A DNA stretch of 64,000 nt, taken from assembly GCF_907165205.1 (NCBI RefSeq), contig NC_058191.1:29778064-29842063 (forward strand), given 5' to 3'. This DNA comes from Coccinella septempunctata (taxonomy: Eukaryota; Arthropoda; Insecta; Coleoptera; Coccinellidae). Shown piece after piece: positions 35,579 to 46,016 of the stretch. Position 1 is the stretch's first letter, and each line of letters opens with the position of its first letter. Position numbers and translations under genes: made by a program. Under the pieces are notes generated by a model. It was given only the letters and a program-made list of their open reading frames with translations, did not search any database and was not told where the DNA came from.

Positions 35579-36412
35579 ATGCAGGGTGTTCACCGCGATG
35601 GCCTATTAGACGTTTATAGAAAAGTCTGTGCTAAAAATGTGGAGATTTTTGGAATATTTCTGCTGAGGAGGTTTCTTCCAAAAAAAAACTTTATGATTTT
35701 TTTATTATTTAGTATTATTAAAATGTCTGCTGTTCGAATTTCAAATTTTCAAGGTATTTTTGAAATGATCAAAAATTTGGACGAATAAAATCAATCGAAT
35801 CGCAAGATCTTCAAATTACACCCTATAATTTTTATTATTTCAGTCCGTTCGACCCAAACAAAGAGAGGGCTTAGATGAATAAACTCTATAGTACATAAAA
35901 TTAAAACTTTCAAGTTAACAAAAATTCGAAATAAGGGTAAAAACCCATTTCGAACTGATTCATTATTTTGTGACTTTTCATGAATTTTCAAGCAACCCAA
36001 TAAACTATGTATCAGATATCCTTTACGAAATGTCAAAATTTATTTTATTTATCGGAATATAGAAATTTGGCAAAATCATCCTCAGCAGAAATATTCCAAA
36101 AAGTGTGACTTCCTGTTTTCACAATTTTTTTATAAAAATACCAATTAATCATAAACCGTTCAATGTTTATCCAAGGTATGGTATACTGTTGAAATTGCCA
36201 TCAAATCAGCTATCTAACGTCCTAACACTCCTAACGATATACTGGGTTTGTCATTCGAAATAAAACAGTAAATGGATGTTGCAGAGGTCTGAAAATATTT
36301 TAGGACGAAAGTTCATTGTTGAATATTTCAACATGCAAATTCTTAGCACATAATTCTGATTAGTTTTTCATGGACATCTTATAGGCCCTCGCAGTGAATC
36401 ATCCTGTATATT
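35579..36412. repeat. Foldback element with ACAGGRTG ends
   Basis: The left end is ATGCAGGGTGTTCACCGCGA followed by GGCCTATTAGA. The right end, reverse-complemented, is TACAGGATGATTCACTGCGA followed by GGGCCTATAAGA. Internal arms pair again (GGAATATTTCTGCTGAGGA at about 35650 and its complement near 36080). It has no recognisable protein. Confidence 0.7.
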
Positions 36413-36499
36413 CGACTAATATAATAGATTATTTATAGATTTGGTACTTGGAACCTCTACACTTACAACACTCGAATTTTTTCGAGAATTTTTGATGGA

Positions 36500-37150
36500 T
36501 GTTATTATATTCTTCAACAGTATGAGATAGTGACTGAACTAATAACTTCTTTTAGATGCCACGGTTCAATGGATTTTACCCCAAAGGATATTGTATACCA
36601 TAGATTGGGACTGCCTCGTCTTATGGGTACATATGCTATTGGAACTATTGTAATGATGCCACCTAAATTCATTCCTTCTACTATGAAAAAGCACCACACT
36701 CGAGTTGAATTAAATAATATTTCGTTGGACAGGCTGATATCGAAATCTCAATTTTATTACCGGGATTTAATTTCTCTCGTGATATTTCAATTAAATACCA
36801 AATACCTTGCACCTACGCATGAAAAAGTGAGAATCAAGTCACTTTTGGGAAATGTGAATGAATTATTTCCATCTATGTTGGAAATTTTAGAGATTAATGA
36901 AATGAGCCTATTCATAGTAAAATCGAGTTCTATTTTGATGACTATGGTAAATTGAAACATAGGTATAATTTTAGATGTATTTCACATTTTCATATCTCTG
37001 TTGGGATATCACTGATAAAATAGCAATTGCAACCACAATATCAGTTCATAATATTAGATAATGCTGGTTTTATCGTAACTGACTACTGTCCCGTTCGTTG
37101 TTTTTTAATTTCGTTCATAGGAGAGTGTTCAAAGTGCATTTGGGGAGTAT
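36500..37150 (+). pseudogene. Decayed coding segment of unknown family
   Basis: A 141-codon frame (36530-36955) has good protein composition, for example DFTPKDIVYHRLGLPRLMG, TRVELNNISLDRLIS and LISLVIFQLNTKYLAP. Related-looking text continues in a shifted frame (EFYFDDYGKLKHRYNFRCI) to about 37020 and possibly beyond. A run of successive frames without introns suggests a retrocopy or element-encoded gene that has decayed. I do not recognise the family and assign no function. Confidence 0.35.
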
Positions 37151-37327
37151 TCGAATGTGGTGACCATATATTTACACACAGTAAGTTGGAGTTTTCAGTT
37201 GCTACAAAATATGCATATAAAAATTGTTAGGAGGTGTAGGAAATGTATAATACTACTTGATTCACAGAATGATATATTGAACTCTAAACAGATTGTCCGA
37301 CTTTCACAAAATGAGTTTTTAAAACAC

Positions 37328-37364
37328 GACACCTGTTTCGCTATCACAATAGCATCTTCAGGTG
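37328..37364 (-). ncRNA. Hammerhead ribozyme motif in left PLE arm
   Basis: On the minus strand: CAC, core CTGAAGA (37355-37361, fits CUGANGA), perfect 5-bp stem II GCTAT-TGTG-ATAGC, core GAAA (37336-37339), near-palindromic stem III CAGGTG, cleavage dinucleotide TC (37328-37329), then GTG, which pairs with the initial CAC as a 3-bp stem I. This is a complete minimal type I core as described in Penelope-like elements. Confidence 0.75.
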
Positions 37365-37439
37365 GGTGAAATATTTGGTACCGAAACAAAATATATAAGA
37401 AAAGAAGTTCATCTTTTTCAAATAGAAACTAATCACAAA

Positions 37440-37775
37440 TATAAAGTGACATGTTATTTAGGAAAGAGTTCTGAAAGAATATCAAACTTTTTGTAATCGA
37501 CAGGTATCAAATTAGCTTTTAAAATGAAAAATACTCTAGTTAAAAACATAAAGAATAATAAAGATCAAACGAATATGCTAGACGAATGTGGAGTTTATCA
37601 AACTACTTGTAGCGATTGTTCATATATTCATCTTTTTATATAGGTCAAACTGGAGGAAAATTTCAGAAAACAATATAAGAGCGCATAAATTTTTTATTTT
37701 GTTTTGTTTGGGAATCAATAAATGTAAGTATTCGACGGATTTACTCAACGACCAGATTGACCTCTATAAAAATAC
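37440..37775 (+). pseudogene. Penelope-like element RT end and GIY-YIG endonuclease fragment
   Basis: Frames in succession read GKSSERISNFL, STGIKLAFKMKNTLVKNIK, NNKDQTNMLDECGVYQTTCS and DCSYI, then after a frameshift GQTGGKFQ and NKCKYSTDLLNDQID. This is the RT-to-GIY-YIG junction typical of Penelope-like elements (AFKT.NTL...N.KD, SGVY.L.C..C...YIGQTGR.F). The GIY-YIG core is split by a stop and frameshift, so it is inactive. Confidence 0.75.
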
Positions 37776-38216
37776 TCCTTTATGAGTTTATTGTGAATAT
37801 TTGTGTTCAACTAGTAGTATTTTCGACAGTTTAGTCGCTAACATAAAATAAACGAAAAGAGATAAACTATAAAATTTGAATGTTGAAGAAGGAATGAATG
37901 AAAAACTTCCTTGAAATCTAAGGGAAGATGATAGTTTTCGATAACATCGATGAATAAACATTTTATTATGACCTCATAGAAAGTTAATAGAAAATTCTAT
38001 TTTCTAAATTATTTTATGACCGATCCTACGATCGCTTCCTGCCATCTAATTACTCTAGCGTTTCCGGTCGGTAATTACCACTAGTAGCTCTAGTCCGATT
38101 TGTTTCTGACCAAAAATTGCTCCGAATGTCATTACCCCTTCTAGATTCTTAGGAAAAGAGTCAAATGCTTGCTTATATATTTTGTTTTGATACCAAATAT
38201 TTTAGTTTACCTTCTC

Positions 38217-38254
38217 CCACCTGAAGATGCTATTGTGATAGCAAAACACGTGAG
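38217..38254 (+). ncRNA. Hammerhead ribozyme motif in right PLE arm, mutated core
   Basis: CTGAAGA (38221-38227) is followed by the same perfect stem II GCTAT-TGTG-ATAGC, then AAAA where GAAA is expected, a perfect palindromic stem III CACGTG (38247-38252), and AG in place of the UC cleavage dinucleotide. Orientation is opposite to the motif at 37328-37364. Core changes predict loss of self-cleavage. Confidence 0.6.
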
Positions 38255-39238
38255 GGGGTTTGAAAAATCATTTTGTGAAAATCGTATAATCTGTTTTAAG
38301 TTCAATTATCGATCTTCGAAGCGTTGGCCACATCAATCCAATGAATGATATATCGATTCTAAACACATATAAGTTCAAATACATCTTTATTAATTTATTC
38401 GTCATACCTTAAACTTTCTCATTTTCAAAACCAGAACATTTAATAATAGTCGGAAAGTTTTGATCATTTTCGATAAACATACGAGATTATGCTAAACAGA
38501 ATAACCTCTTGGTTCGGCATCATATTAGTACCTACGTTGGATTTTTTTAATATTCTTTGAAATAATGACACAAGATATGCTGCGTTCCGTTGGCCAAATT
38601 CTGAAGTTTCCTACAGAGGGCATTGTTGAAAAATATATTCGATCTGTTCATTATTCATATGGTGGCATAACTTTTGCTCAGAAACGAAAACCCGAAGTAA
38701 TTTAAGAGTACACAAATTCAAAAAAAAGTTGAAACTTGGCCAACTTTCCAGTATGTACTTGTTACCGGAAATTTAGAACATTGGTACTTGAAATATGTGT
38801 AACTATAACTCTTTTCCATTCTCGTTTTCGTTGACAGGCAGTTTAACAAACTGTTAAATCGGACAAATCAGTAGAGACCCTTTAGCTAGGATTAGGTTTT
38901 TTCTTCGTAGCAAATTCACAATTCACCGATATGAATTTGGATAATGTTGTTGGTAGGAATAAATGAAGAAGATGATATGGTTTGTGAAAAAGCATGAGGT
39001 GTTGTTTTATGGAAACAGGTCTCCTCCCATACTTCTTATGAAAAGCATATTGTCCGCCCAGGAAGTAATAGGACCTCTTGTTCTGCGCCATTTCATACCT
39101 TTCACAATCCATGATAATTGCTAAACTGAACGGAGTCAATTTGTTGAAAAAGCCAACGCAATTTCCAGATATGTCATCCGTTGAGTACGATATCCTAGTG
39201 AAGGTTATTCACATGGTCAATTCACTCCATAATTCATA

Positions 39239-39388
39239 ATGGTGAGTTTATGCAGTGTTACTGAAAACTGATACCTAAGATAGGGACCAATCTTATTGAC
39301 AGTTGGCTTTCACGTTTTTGACATCTGCCCATGAGATTTTTCCCTTTCTTAGGTATTAGTTCTTTGTAACTGTGCATAAACTCACCAT
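39239..39388. repeat. 150-bp foldback MITE
   Basis: The ends ATGGTGAGTTTATGCA and TGCATAAACTCACCAT are perfect complements. Inner arms CTGATACCTAAGA and TCTTAGGTATTAG also pair. It is non-coding. A solitary end of the same type lies at 32192-32208. Confidence 0.8.
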
Positions 39389-39517
39389 AAACCTGGAAAT
39401 TCCTTTACATTGACTTAGGCAGCCTGAGATTCTGCATTTTCGAAGCAAATCGATCATGTCCTCCTAGTTGTGCAAATGAGTGTATAACCAGAACTTATCG
39501 TGTTGAGCTGTTAATAT

Positions 39518-39778
39518 AGGCTCCTTTCACACGACTGGTTATTACCGTCGGGTTTTCATCTGAAAACAACCGGAAGAAAAATCTTGATCGGGTTTTACCC
39601 ACAGTGTGCTCACATCAAGCTCTCAAATCTCCGCGCCACTGATATGAAGGTACCATCGCCGGGTAACTCTTCGGTGCGAATGTGAACTTGCACACGTGTT
39701 AAAGGTCGCATTTTATGAATATAACTCGGGATATCGGGAAAAACCCGACGGCGAAAACCAGATGGCGTGAAAGTAGCT
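39518..39778. repeat. MITE with long imperfect inverted ends
   Basis: The left end is AGGCTCCTTTCACACGACTG, then GTTATTACCGTCGGGTTTT. The right end, reverse-complemented, is AGCTACTTTCACGCCATCTG, then GTTTTCGCCGTCGGGTTTT. It is more GC-rich than its surroundings. The TTTCAC-C end style and TWA-like flanks (TAT/TAA) suggest a Harbinger-type MITE; this is inference. Confidence 0.65.
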
Positions 39779-41509
39779 TAAGAAAGTTTCCAAAGCTAAA
39801 TCATCGATTCAGAGTATTCAGACTACCCGATTTTTGATGATGAGGTATTAATTCTGGCTTTAAAAAATTTGTATCGCATATTATTGAAATATTTCAAATA
39901 CAACTCTTTGCTCTTACTGAATTTCACTCGACATTTTTTTGTGTGATTCTACTCAATGCAATCCATTGATTATTCGAAAAATTTGCAAATTTCCTTTCAA
40001 TCAGGTTTACTGGGACCCTAATCGCGGTATTCTTTTCGAATACATTTTTTTGCCAATTAACCTTTCCATCGATGTAACATATATATCCCTTCTAGTCAAA
40101 ATATACTCCTAACATGGATATCTAGAAATGTCGGGCTATTAAGATATAGATAAATATCCACAAGCTGTCCTTGGAGTTTTTTACAGCCAATTATTGCAAC
40201 AAAGAACGAGAAATTTCCGAAATATACTAAATAATTTTTTCATTTAATTCCCATTCCAAAGTTTGTCAATTCAACAGCTTCAACTATTTCAATTCGAACA
40301 ATTTCGAATGAGCAACATCATAATCTGTAGTATAGGGTCGATACTATGGTCTGAACTCCTTTTGTTTAATTACAATTAAACACTACAATGACTTGTAACA
40401 CAAATTGGACTTTATATTATTGGAATTATGTACTATGTATTTCGTTTTTATGGAAGGAGATAACACAATGTTTTGATGCATTTTGATATTTACGTCTAAC
40501 ATTCTCAAAATTGAATCGACATCATAAATCACACTTTCACATCCTTATATAGGATCCAGTGATTCTAGGAACAAATCTCCCAATACGGTTTTGTTTCCTG
40601 AAATAGTTTTATTGGCTTCATTAATGACCTAATGAGGTTTTGCCCCTTGCGAGAGATGAGCTTTACTCCTTGTGGTCAAATATGTCCCCTCAAAAAGTCG
40701 GTTTTTGTAGTTTTTCGTTAATGTCTCTTCAGGAAACCTGAATATTGAGTAATAACCATAAAAACTAATGTCCATAAAATCGTAAACATAAAAGTCTGCC
40801 TCGAATGAGCATACTAAATTTTGTCTATAAATAGATCGATAGGGAGATTCGACGAAAGCACTAGGAGGGCATTAAAAATTTTACCTAATAAAGAAACGAA
40901 AAATTCTTTCTATACTTAGAAGATCTGAGTGAAGTGAAGGTCGAAGTATACAAACTTTCTATGGATTCATATTGTAATATCAAAATGGGAAAACCAAAAC
41001 TGTAAAGGAATAGCCAAAAAACAATAATCGATGTATTCAACTCATAGAAGGTCACTCTCATATACGCAACTTAATTTTAAGAGTTTTCAAGTGATATTTC
41101 ATTTTAAGGTCTCAGAATTTCCTTTTTAAAAACAACCGACTGGAGTTTCGGATTATTTATGGAAATATCGGGCTGGTTTATTCCATGTGTACGGGGTGGT
41201 TCATAAACATCAAACAAATTCAGGATACTTTTCATTGAGTTAGTCGGAGTCGGAAAGTTTCTTTATGTTTATATCTTGAACTGCTTTGTTTCCAAAAGGA
41301 GTTGAATGTATTCCAAAGAAATAACAAATTTCTCGATATTTTGAAATGGCTTGACATATTTGAAAGAGATGTGGTAAAAATGGATACCTTATCGAAGTCA
41401 TTATTTCACGTTGAATAACCCTTGGCTTCAGCAGTGGCGTGCGTGTTAGCATTAACTTTCATGTTTTTGAGGAAAATATTAGTGCGTCATTTTTAAGAAT
41501 AAGAATGAA
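39779..41509. other. Gene-free intergenic stretch
   Basis: No recognisable gene. A GTACGGGGTGGTTCATAAACA sequence near 41190 looks like one end of an ACAGGGTG-type element, without an identified partner. Confidence 0.45.
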
Positions 41510-41900
41510 TGATTTATAAAGGAGTTTTCATACTTTTCATTATAATGAAAATTCTCTCGATTCGTCATCTCGACAAGACATAAATTTTTCACTGAAGAAC
41601 AAATGTTCATTCAAGTTTTTCACTTTCCGAGATGAAACGATACTTTTAATGAATTTCACCATACAAAAAATTCCCGAAAAGTCTCGCCATCGGCTACAAT
41701 TCGGAACTTGCTGAAATTGAAGAAAAGACGTTCGTAAAGTTCAGCCATCTTTTCGAAAAAAGTTGAAATATATTACAAAATTCGTAACTTGCTACTTATA
41801 GTTCAAGTGTACTGGCAACACCCCACATTGTCACATGGTAGTCTTTTCCCTGTTTATAAGGCTGGCGAGAAGGTCCCGTGGTATAAACTCCTACTGAATT
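41510..41900 (-). repeat. Dispersed repeat, copy 2 (inverted relative to 9.48-9.90 kb)
   Basis: The reverse complement follows the copy in intron 2 of gene 1 over nearly its whole length: GAGTTTATACCACG, GTGTTGCCAG-ACACTTGAAC, ACGAACGTCTTTT-TTCAAT, ATTGTAGCC-ATGGCGA, and GAGATGACGAA near the other end. Confidence 0.7.
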
Positions 41901-43690
41901 ATTTTCTACAATTCTTATTCATTTCAGAACTCAAAGAGTGTCTGGGTTTTTTTCTAGGATGAAGCACTTTTCAGTGAAAAACTGAAAATCGTTTGTTGTT
42001 CAGAGAAATATTCGAGTATAGCAATCTAACATTAACAACAATTAATTTTATAATATAAAAAAGATTTCTGTATTGCAAGAATTATTGAAAATGGCCGCCG
42101 TCAGCTCTAGTCTTCGGAAATATCGTGCTTTTTATTCATGAACCGCTGTGTATCTTGGAAACGAAGGATTTCCAGACAAAGGACCTTTCCTACTTCAGAT
42201 GAGTCAGATATTGATATCCTGAATTTGTTCGCAATGTTCATGAAACGCCCCGTATAGATCCGACACAGCTTTTTAATAAAAGTAATTTTTACAAGTGAGT
42301 TAAATAAATAAATGTTTTTGTTCGAATGAATAAACATTTACAACTCACGTGTTGTATAAAAAATTGTATTCCATTCTGATTATGGCTCAAATGATAACAT
42401 TTTTAAGAGAATTATGTAATTTATGAAATCACATGAAAGGTATCGCTTCGATTGCTAGTTGCTAGGGTATTATTTAATCCATAGCAACAAGAGCAAGATG
42501 ACTTTAATCTAATTATGCTCATTATGTTGTTTTATTTCATTTGTGAATTAAAAAACTTTTTTTTCACTGAATGGGTAAACATCAGCTCATCTTGGTTGCT
42601 ACGGGTTGAATACTGTCGTTGTCGTCTTTAAACGTCAAAATGGAATAAAATCTATTATTACTCTATAATATCATAAAATCTATTATTACTTCATATCACT
42701 ATACTACGAAGGGTACATAATATATTAAAAAAATTATTTTTCGCTAAATACTTTGATACTGATATGGACCAGATTCAAAGGGTGTTCTACGAAGACACAG
42801 ATCATTTCTCCATGTACAGAGGGATTCATGAGAGTTTTTGGTTTCGTAACCCAATGTGAAGCACATTGTATTCTTAATGAATACCTACATAATTCATTCA
42901 TATTATGTGTTCGCACATTTATGATAAATGTGTTAGGTAATTATACAGGATGTTCTTTGATATTATTCAACTCTCCTCAATGATAGAATCATAACAACGT
43001 TATGAAAATCTCATACAGGCTGTTCTATGACGGCTTCGATCATTTCTTGATATACCGAATGTTTAATATATACCTAACTAGTTTTCCATATGAAGGTACA
43101 GAATAGTATCAAAGTCGATAAGGAATATTTTAAACACATGGTTCTTGGATGATCTTCTGCTTTCTTCAATGAGGAGGTAATTACGAACAATCTTTTTATG
43201 GTTTCCACTCTATAGTTATGACTTCCTCAGGGGAAAACACAGAAAATATATCCTACAACATTCTGTATACAGAAAATCGTCACATGGGGTCCTGGGGAGC
43301 TCAATGTTTCACGGTTGCACGAAAATTTAGTCGATTTTAGTACATGGGGTGGGGAAAGCGTTACCAAATCACCGCTACCTCTCTACGACCATGAATTCCC
43401 CAGAAACATGTACCTAATGAAAATTTTTTTGCCCAAATACATTAATTTTAATTATTCAAAAAGAAGGTGTGTATTTTGTAAAACTCAAATCTTATCATGA
43501 ATATCACAGTATATCTGGTTGCCATTTCACGTAAGAAATCTAAAGGAAAATCAAAGATCACCGAATGTACATAATATTCCTACCCATTGAGAGTTTCACG
43601 AGCATCTAGTATTCATATAAGAAACAAATTTTGTCATAAAACATTCAGAATATGCCAAAAAAAAATTCCTGTTGTTATGGAACACTCTGT
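41901..43690. other. Gene-free intergenic stretch
   Basis: No recognisable gene. Two related copies of a GGGTGTTCTACGA/GGCTGTTCTATGA, GATCATTTCT motif (about 42779 and 43018) and an ACAGGATGTTCTTTG end (about 42946) indicate fragments of ACAGGGTG-type elements. Confidence 0.4.
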
Positions 43691-44221
43691 GTACAGGGTG
43701 GGCGTACGTTGTCTACTGAGAAGATCTCGAGAATTATAGCAGCTAGAAGGAAACGGATAACATATTCTCCAGTTTTTTTCCCTGACTGCTCCAAATCTGA
43801 AAACAAAGAACAGAACTATTTTCTCTAGATTTTGAGTTATCAACAAAAATTGAGATTTTGACGATTTCGAAAAGTTCTAATAACTTTTTTGTCTTTGAAG
43901 CTACAGATTTGAAACTTAAACTGTCTTAGGCACTTTGATACGTAGAAATAGGTACTGATAAAAAAAAATTTCCAATTCAAAAATAACAAATTCAATAAAA
44001 GTCTGCATTCAAAAAAACCAAAGTTCGCTCAATGATTCGAAATGAAAGATTATTTTGAGCTGGTCTGTAGATTCTACGTGAAAAAGTGCCTTTGGAAGTT
44101 TCAGATCTGTGACTTCCAAAGACAAAAAATTTATGAGTTTTGAAAGTGTCATCCGTTTTCTTCTAGCTGCTATAGTTCTTGAGCTCCTCTCAGTAGACAA
44201 CGAATTTTGCTCACTCTGTAC
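43691..44221. repeat. Foldback element copy 2, uninterrupted
   Basis: The left end is GTACAGGGTGGGC, then TTGTCTACTGAGAAGATCTC. The right end, reverse-complemented, is GTACAGAGTGAGC, then TTGTCTACTGAGAGGAGCTC. Arms of about 200 bases continue through ATAGCAGCTAGAAG-AAACGGAT and AACTTTTTTGTCTTTG. It is the intact counterpart of the split copy at 28855-30045. Confidence 0.8.
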
Positions 44222-44300
44222 ATCATTTCATCATAAGCATCTACTAGTATATCTATGAATACTTGTAGGAAAGCCACCAGCATTTCGGAAAATGATCAAT

Positions 44301-45188
44301 GTGTGTGAAGTTGGCCCAGCAGTTTTCGATTTCCAAAAAAAAATATTTTGTGCTGAATTGTGCCGTTGAAATTTTTGTTTTATTCCACACGGTTCTCAAA
44401 ATATTTCACAAAATGTATAGAATGGGCTAGCCCAGCACTTATCGAAAAAATGAGTTTTGGCGACTGAAACAGGTTGTGCTATGCATGTTCAGTGTTGTGC
44501 CGTTCGAATTTTTGCGAAAGTCCCTCTTATCTCCCGGAAAATCTAAAAAGAAGAAAAAAGTTAGCCCAGCACTTTTGATTTTTCTCCACAAAAATTAGTG
44601 GAAAAATTTGTGCTACATTTGTGCTGACTTGTGCCGCAAATATTTTCTCGAAAATTCGTCGGATTTTCCGGGAAATCGCGAAATTGAAAAAAAAGTTAGC
44701 CCAGCCCAGCAAATTTTCACGAAAATCCTTCACATATGTTTTCATTGAGAAAAAACGAAAGTGCTGCGCTAACTTTTTTTTCAATTTCGCGATTTCCCGG
44801 AAAATTCGACGAATTTTCCAGAAAATATTTACGGCACAAGTCATCACAAATGTAGCACAACTTTTTCCACAAATTTTTGAGGAGAAAGATCAAAAGTGCT
44901 GGGCTAACTTTTTTCTTCATTTTAGATTTTCCAGGAGATAAGAGTGACTTTTGCAAAAATTCGAACGACACAACACTGAACATGCATAGCACAACCTGTT
45001 TCAGTCGCCAAAACTCATTTTTTCGATAAGTGCTGGGCCAGCCCATTCTATACATTTTGTGAAATATTTTGAGAACCGTGTGGAATAAAACAAAAAATTC
45101 AACGGCACAAATCAGCACAAACTTAGCACAATTCAGCACAAAAATTTTTTTTCGAAAATCGGAAAGTGCTGTGCCAACTTCACACACA
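44301..45188. repeat. 888-bp near-perfect palindrome (foldback element)
   Basis: Arms of about 410-430 bases (44301-44712 and 44759-45188) around a spacer of about 46 bases. Outer ends are GTGTGTGAAGTTGGC and, reverse-complemented, TGTGTGAAGTTGGC. Each arm contains several copies of a TTAGCCCAGCACTTTT-like block and GAAATCGCGAAATTGAAA near the centre. Overlapping open frames on both strands are symmetric shadows of the palindrome, not genes. It lies about 390 bases upstream of the predicted TATA box of ABCG gene 2. Confidence 0.9.
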
Positions 45189-45578
45189 TAAATGATGAAG
45201 GTCGTCAAAGAACACCCTGTATAAGGTCAGAACAAAATAAAATTCTGAGTTCGAAGTCGGAATTTAGCGAAAAATATTTGTGGCCCTTCTACGCCTTCGC
45301 AGTATACCTTCATCAACCTGATGATACGTAGGTATTACGAGCTTTATGATATGGATACACAAGCAGCTGCTACGTAAATATTTGTGGTTTTATAGAGGAA
45401 AGATTATATCAAATTCTCAAACAGAAGACCTGCAGATCAATGATAACATTGTCGTCAACACGATCGCAAGAGACGACTGCGTTCATAAACCGTATCGCTT
45501 CGTAGAAAAGAAAGATAAGAATGAAATTCGAATAGGAGCCGCTCCTATCCTCCCCATCCACAATTATTTTTATCCGTT

Positions 45579-45613
45579 TATATATATACACAGGAACTTT
45601 ACGAACTTCAGTG
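45579..45613 (+). promoter_or_regulatory. Core promoter of ABCG gene 2 (TATA box plus initiator)
   Basis: TATATATATA starts at 45579 and an insect-consensus initiator TTCAGTG has its A at 45610, a spacing of 31 bases. The implied 5' UTR is about 166 bases, ending at the ATG at 45776. The open frame across 45346-45654 is not considered coding. Confidence 0.6.
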
Positions 45614-45775
45614 CATTCGGTCCAATACACACTTTCACGCGGTTTCAGCCGTAACCCATTCATCAGTAGCAGTTGTTCCGCGCAGTCCTCGTATTTAACA
45701 AACAACCTGTAGCTTCTGCTATTGTTCGGAATGAATATTAATCATTGATGGTCGCAAAACAAAATAGATATTAAA

Positions 45776-46016
45776 ATGAGTTCCCTAAAGTGCTGTCAGT
45801 CAAACAATTCTTCTTCTTCAGTGGCTGGAGAAGCGAGTGAGGGTGCCTATGAGTTCGCGATTCAAGATAAGATCGCCAATGTGAACAACAACATGTGCGA
45901 AATTGTGCAGGGGAAACAGAGGGAATACAGTTTTCCCAAGAGACAGGCGATTGATGTCAGATTCGATAATATCACCTTCCAGGCAACACAATGGTCCTTC
46001 AGGAAATTTCAGAAAG
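45776..46016 (+). CDS. ABCG gene 2, coding exon 1
   Basis: Encodes 80 residues plus one base, ending WSFRKFQK and donor AAAG|GTGAGT. The ATG (context TTAAAATGAGT) is the one that leads in frame into the conserved DVRFDNITF strand; no other in-frame ATG precedes that strand with a better fit. Confidence 0.85.

Larger units (their letters stand above)
37250..38340 (+). mobile_element. Penelope-like element remnant flanked by inverted terminal repeats
   Basis: Arms of about 100 bases, in inverted orientation at 37260-37375 and 38212-38330, share CACCTGAAGATGCTATTGTG, ATAGC-AAAC, TCATTTTGTGAAA and AATCTGTTT-AGTTCAAT. Between them lies the 3' coding part of a Penelope-like element. Each arm carries a hammerhead-type core. 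Inverted as well as tandem LTR-like repeats are known for this retroelement class. Confidence 0.75.

Noticed and set aside
44527..45208. Overlapping 106- to 163-codon frames on both strands
   Set aside because: They are mirror images created by the 888-bp palindrome, including near-identical Lys-rich text from opposite strands. They are not genes.
45346..45654. 102-codon frame just upstream of ABCG gene 2
   Set aside because: It spans the predicted TATA box and initiator, has no recognisable motifs, and is overlapped by an antisense frame of the same size. It was treated as promoter and 5' UTR sequence.
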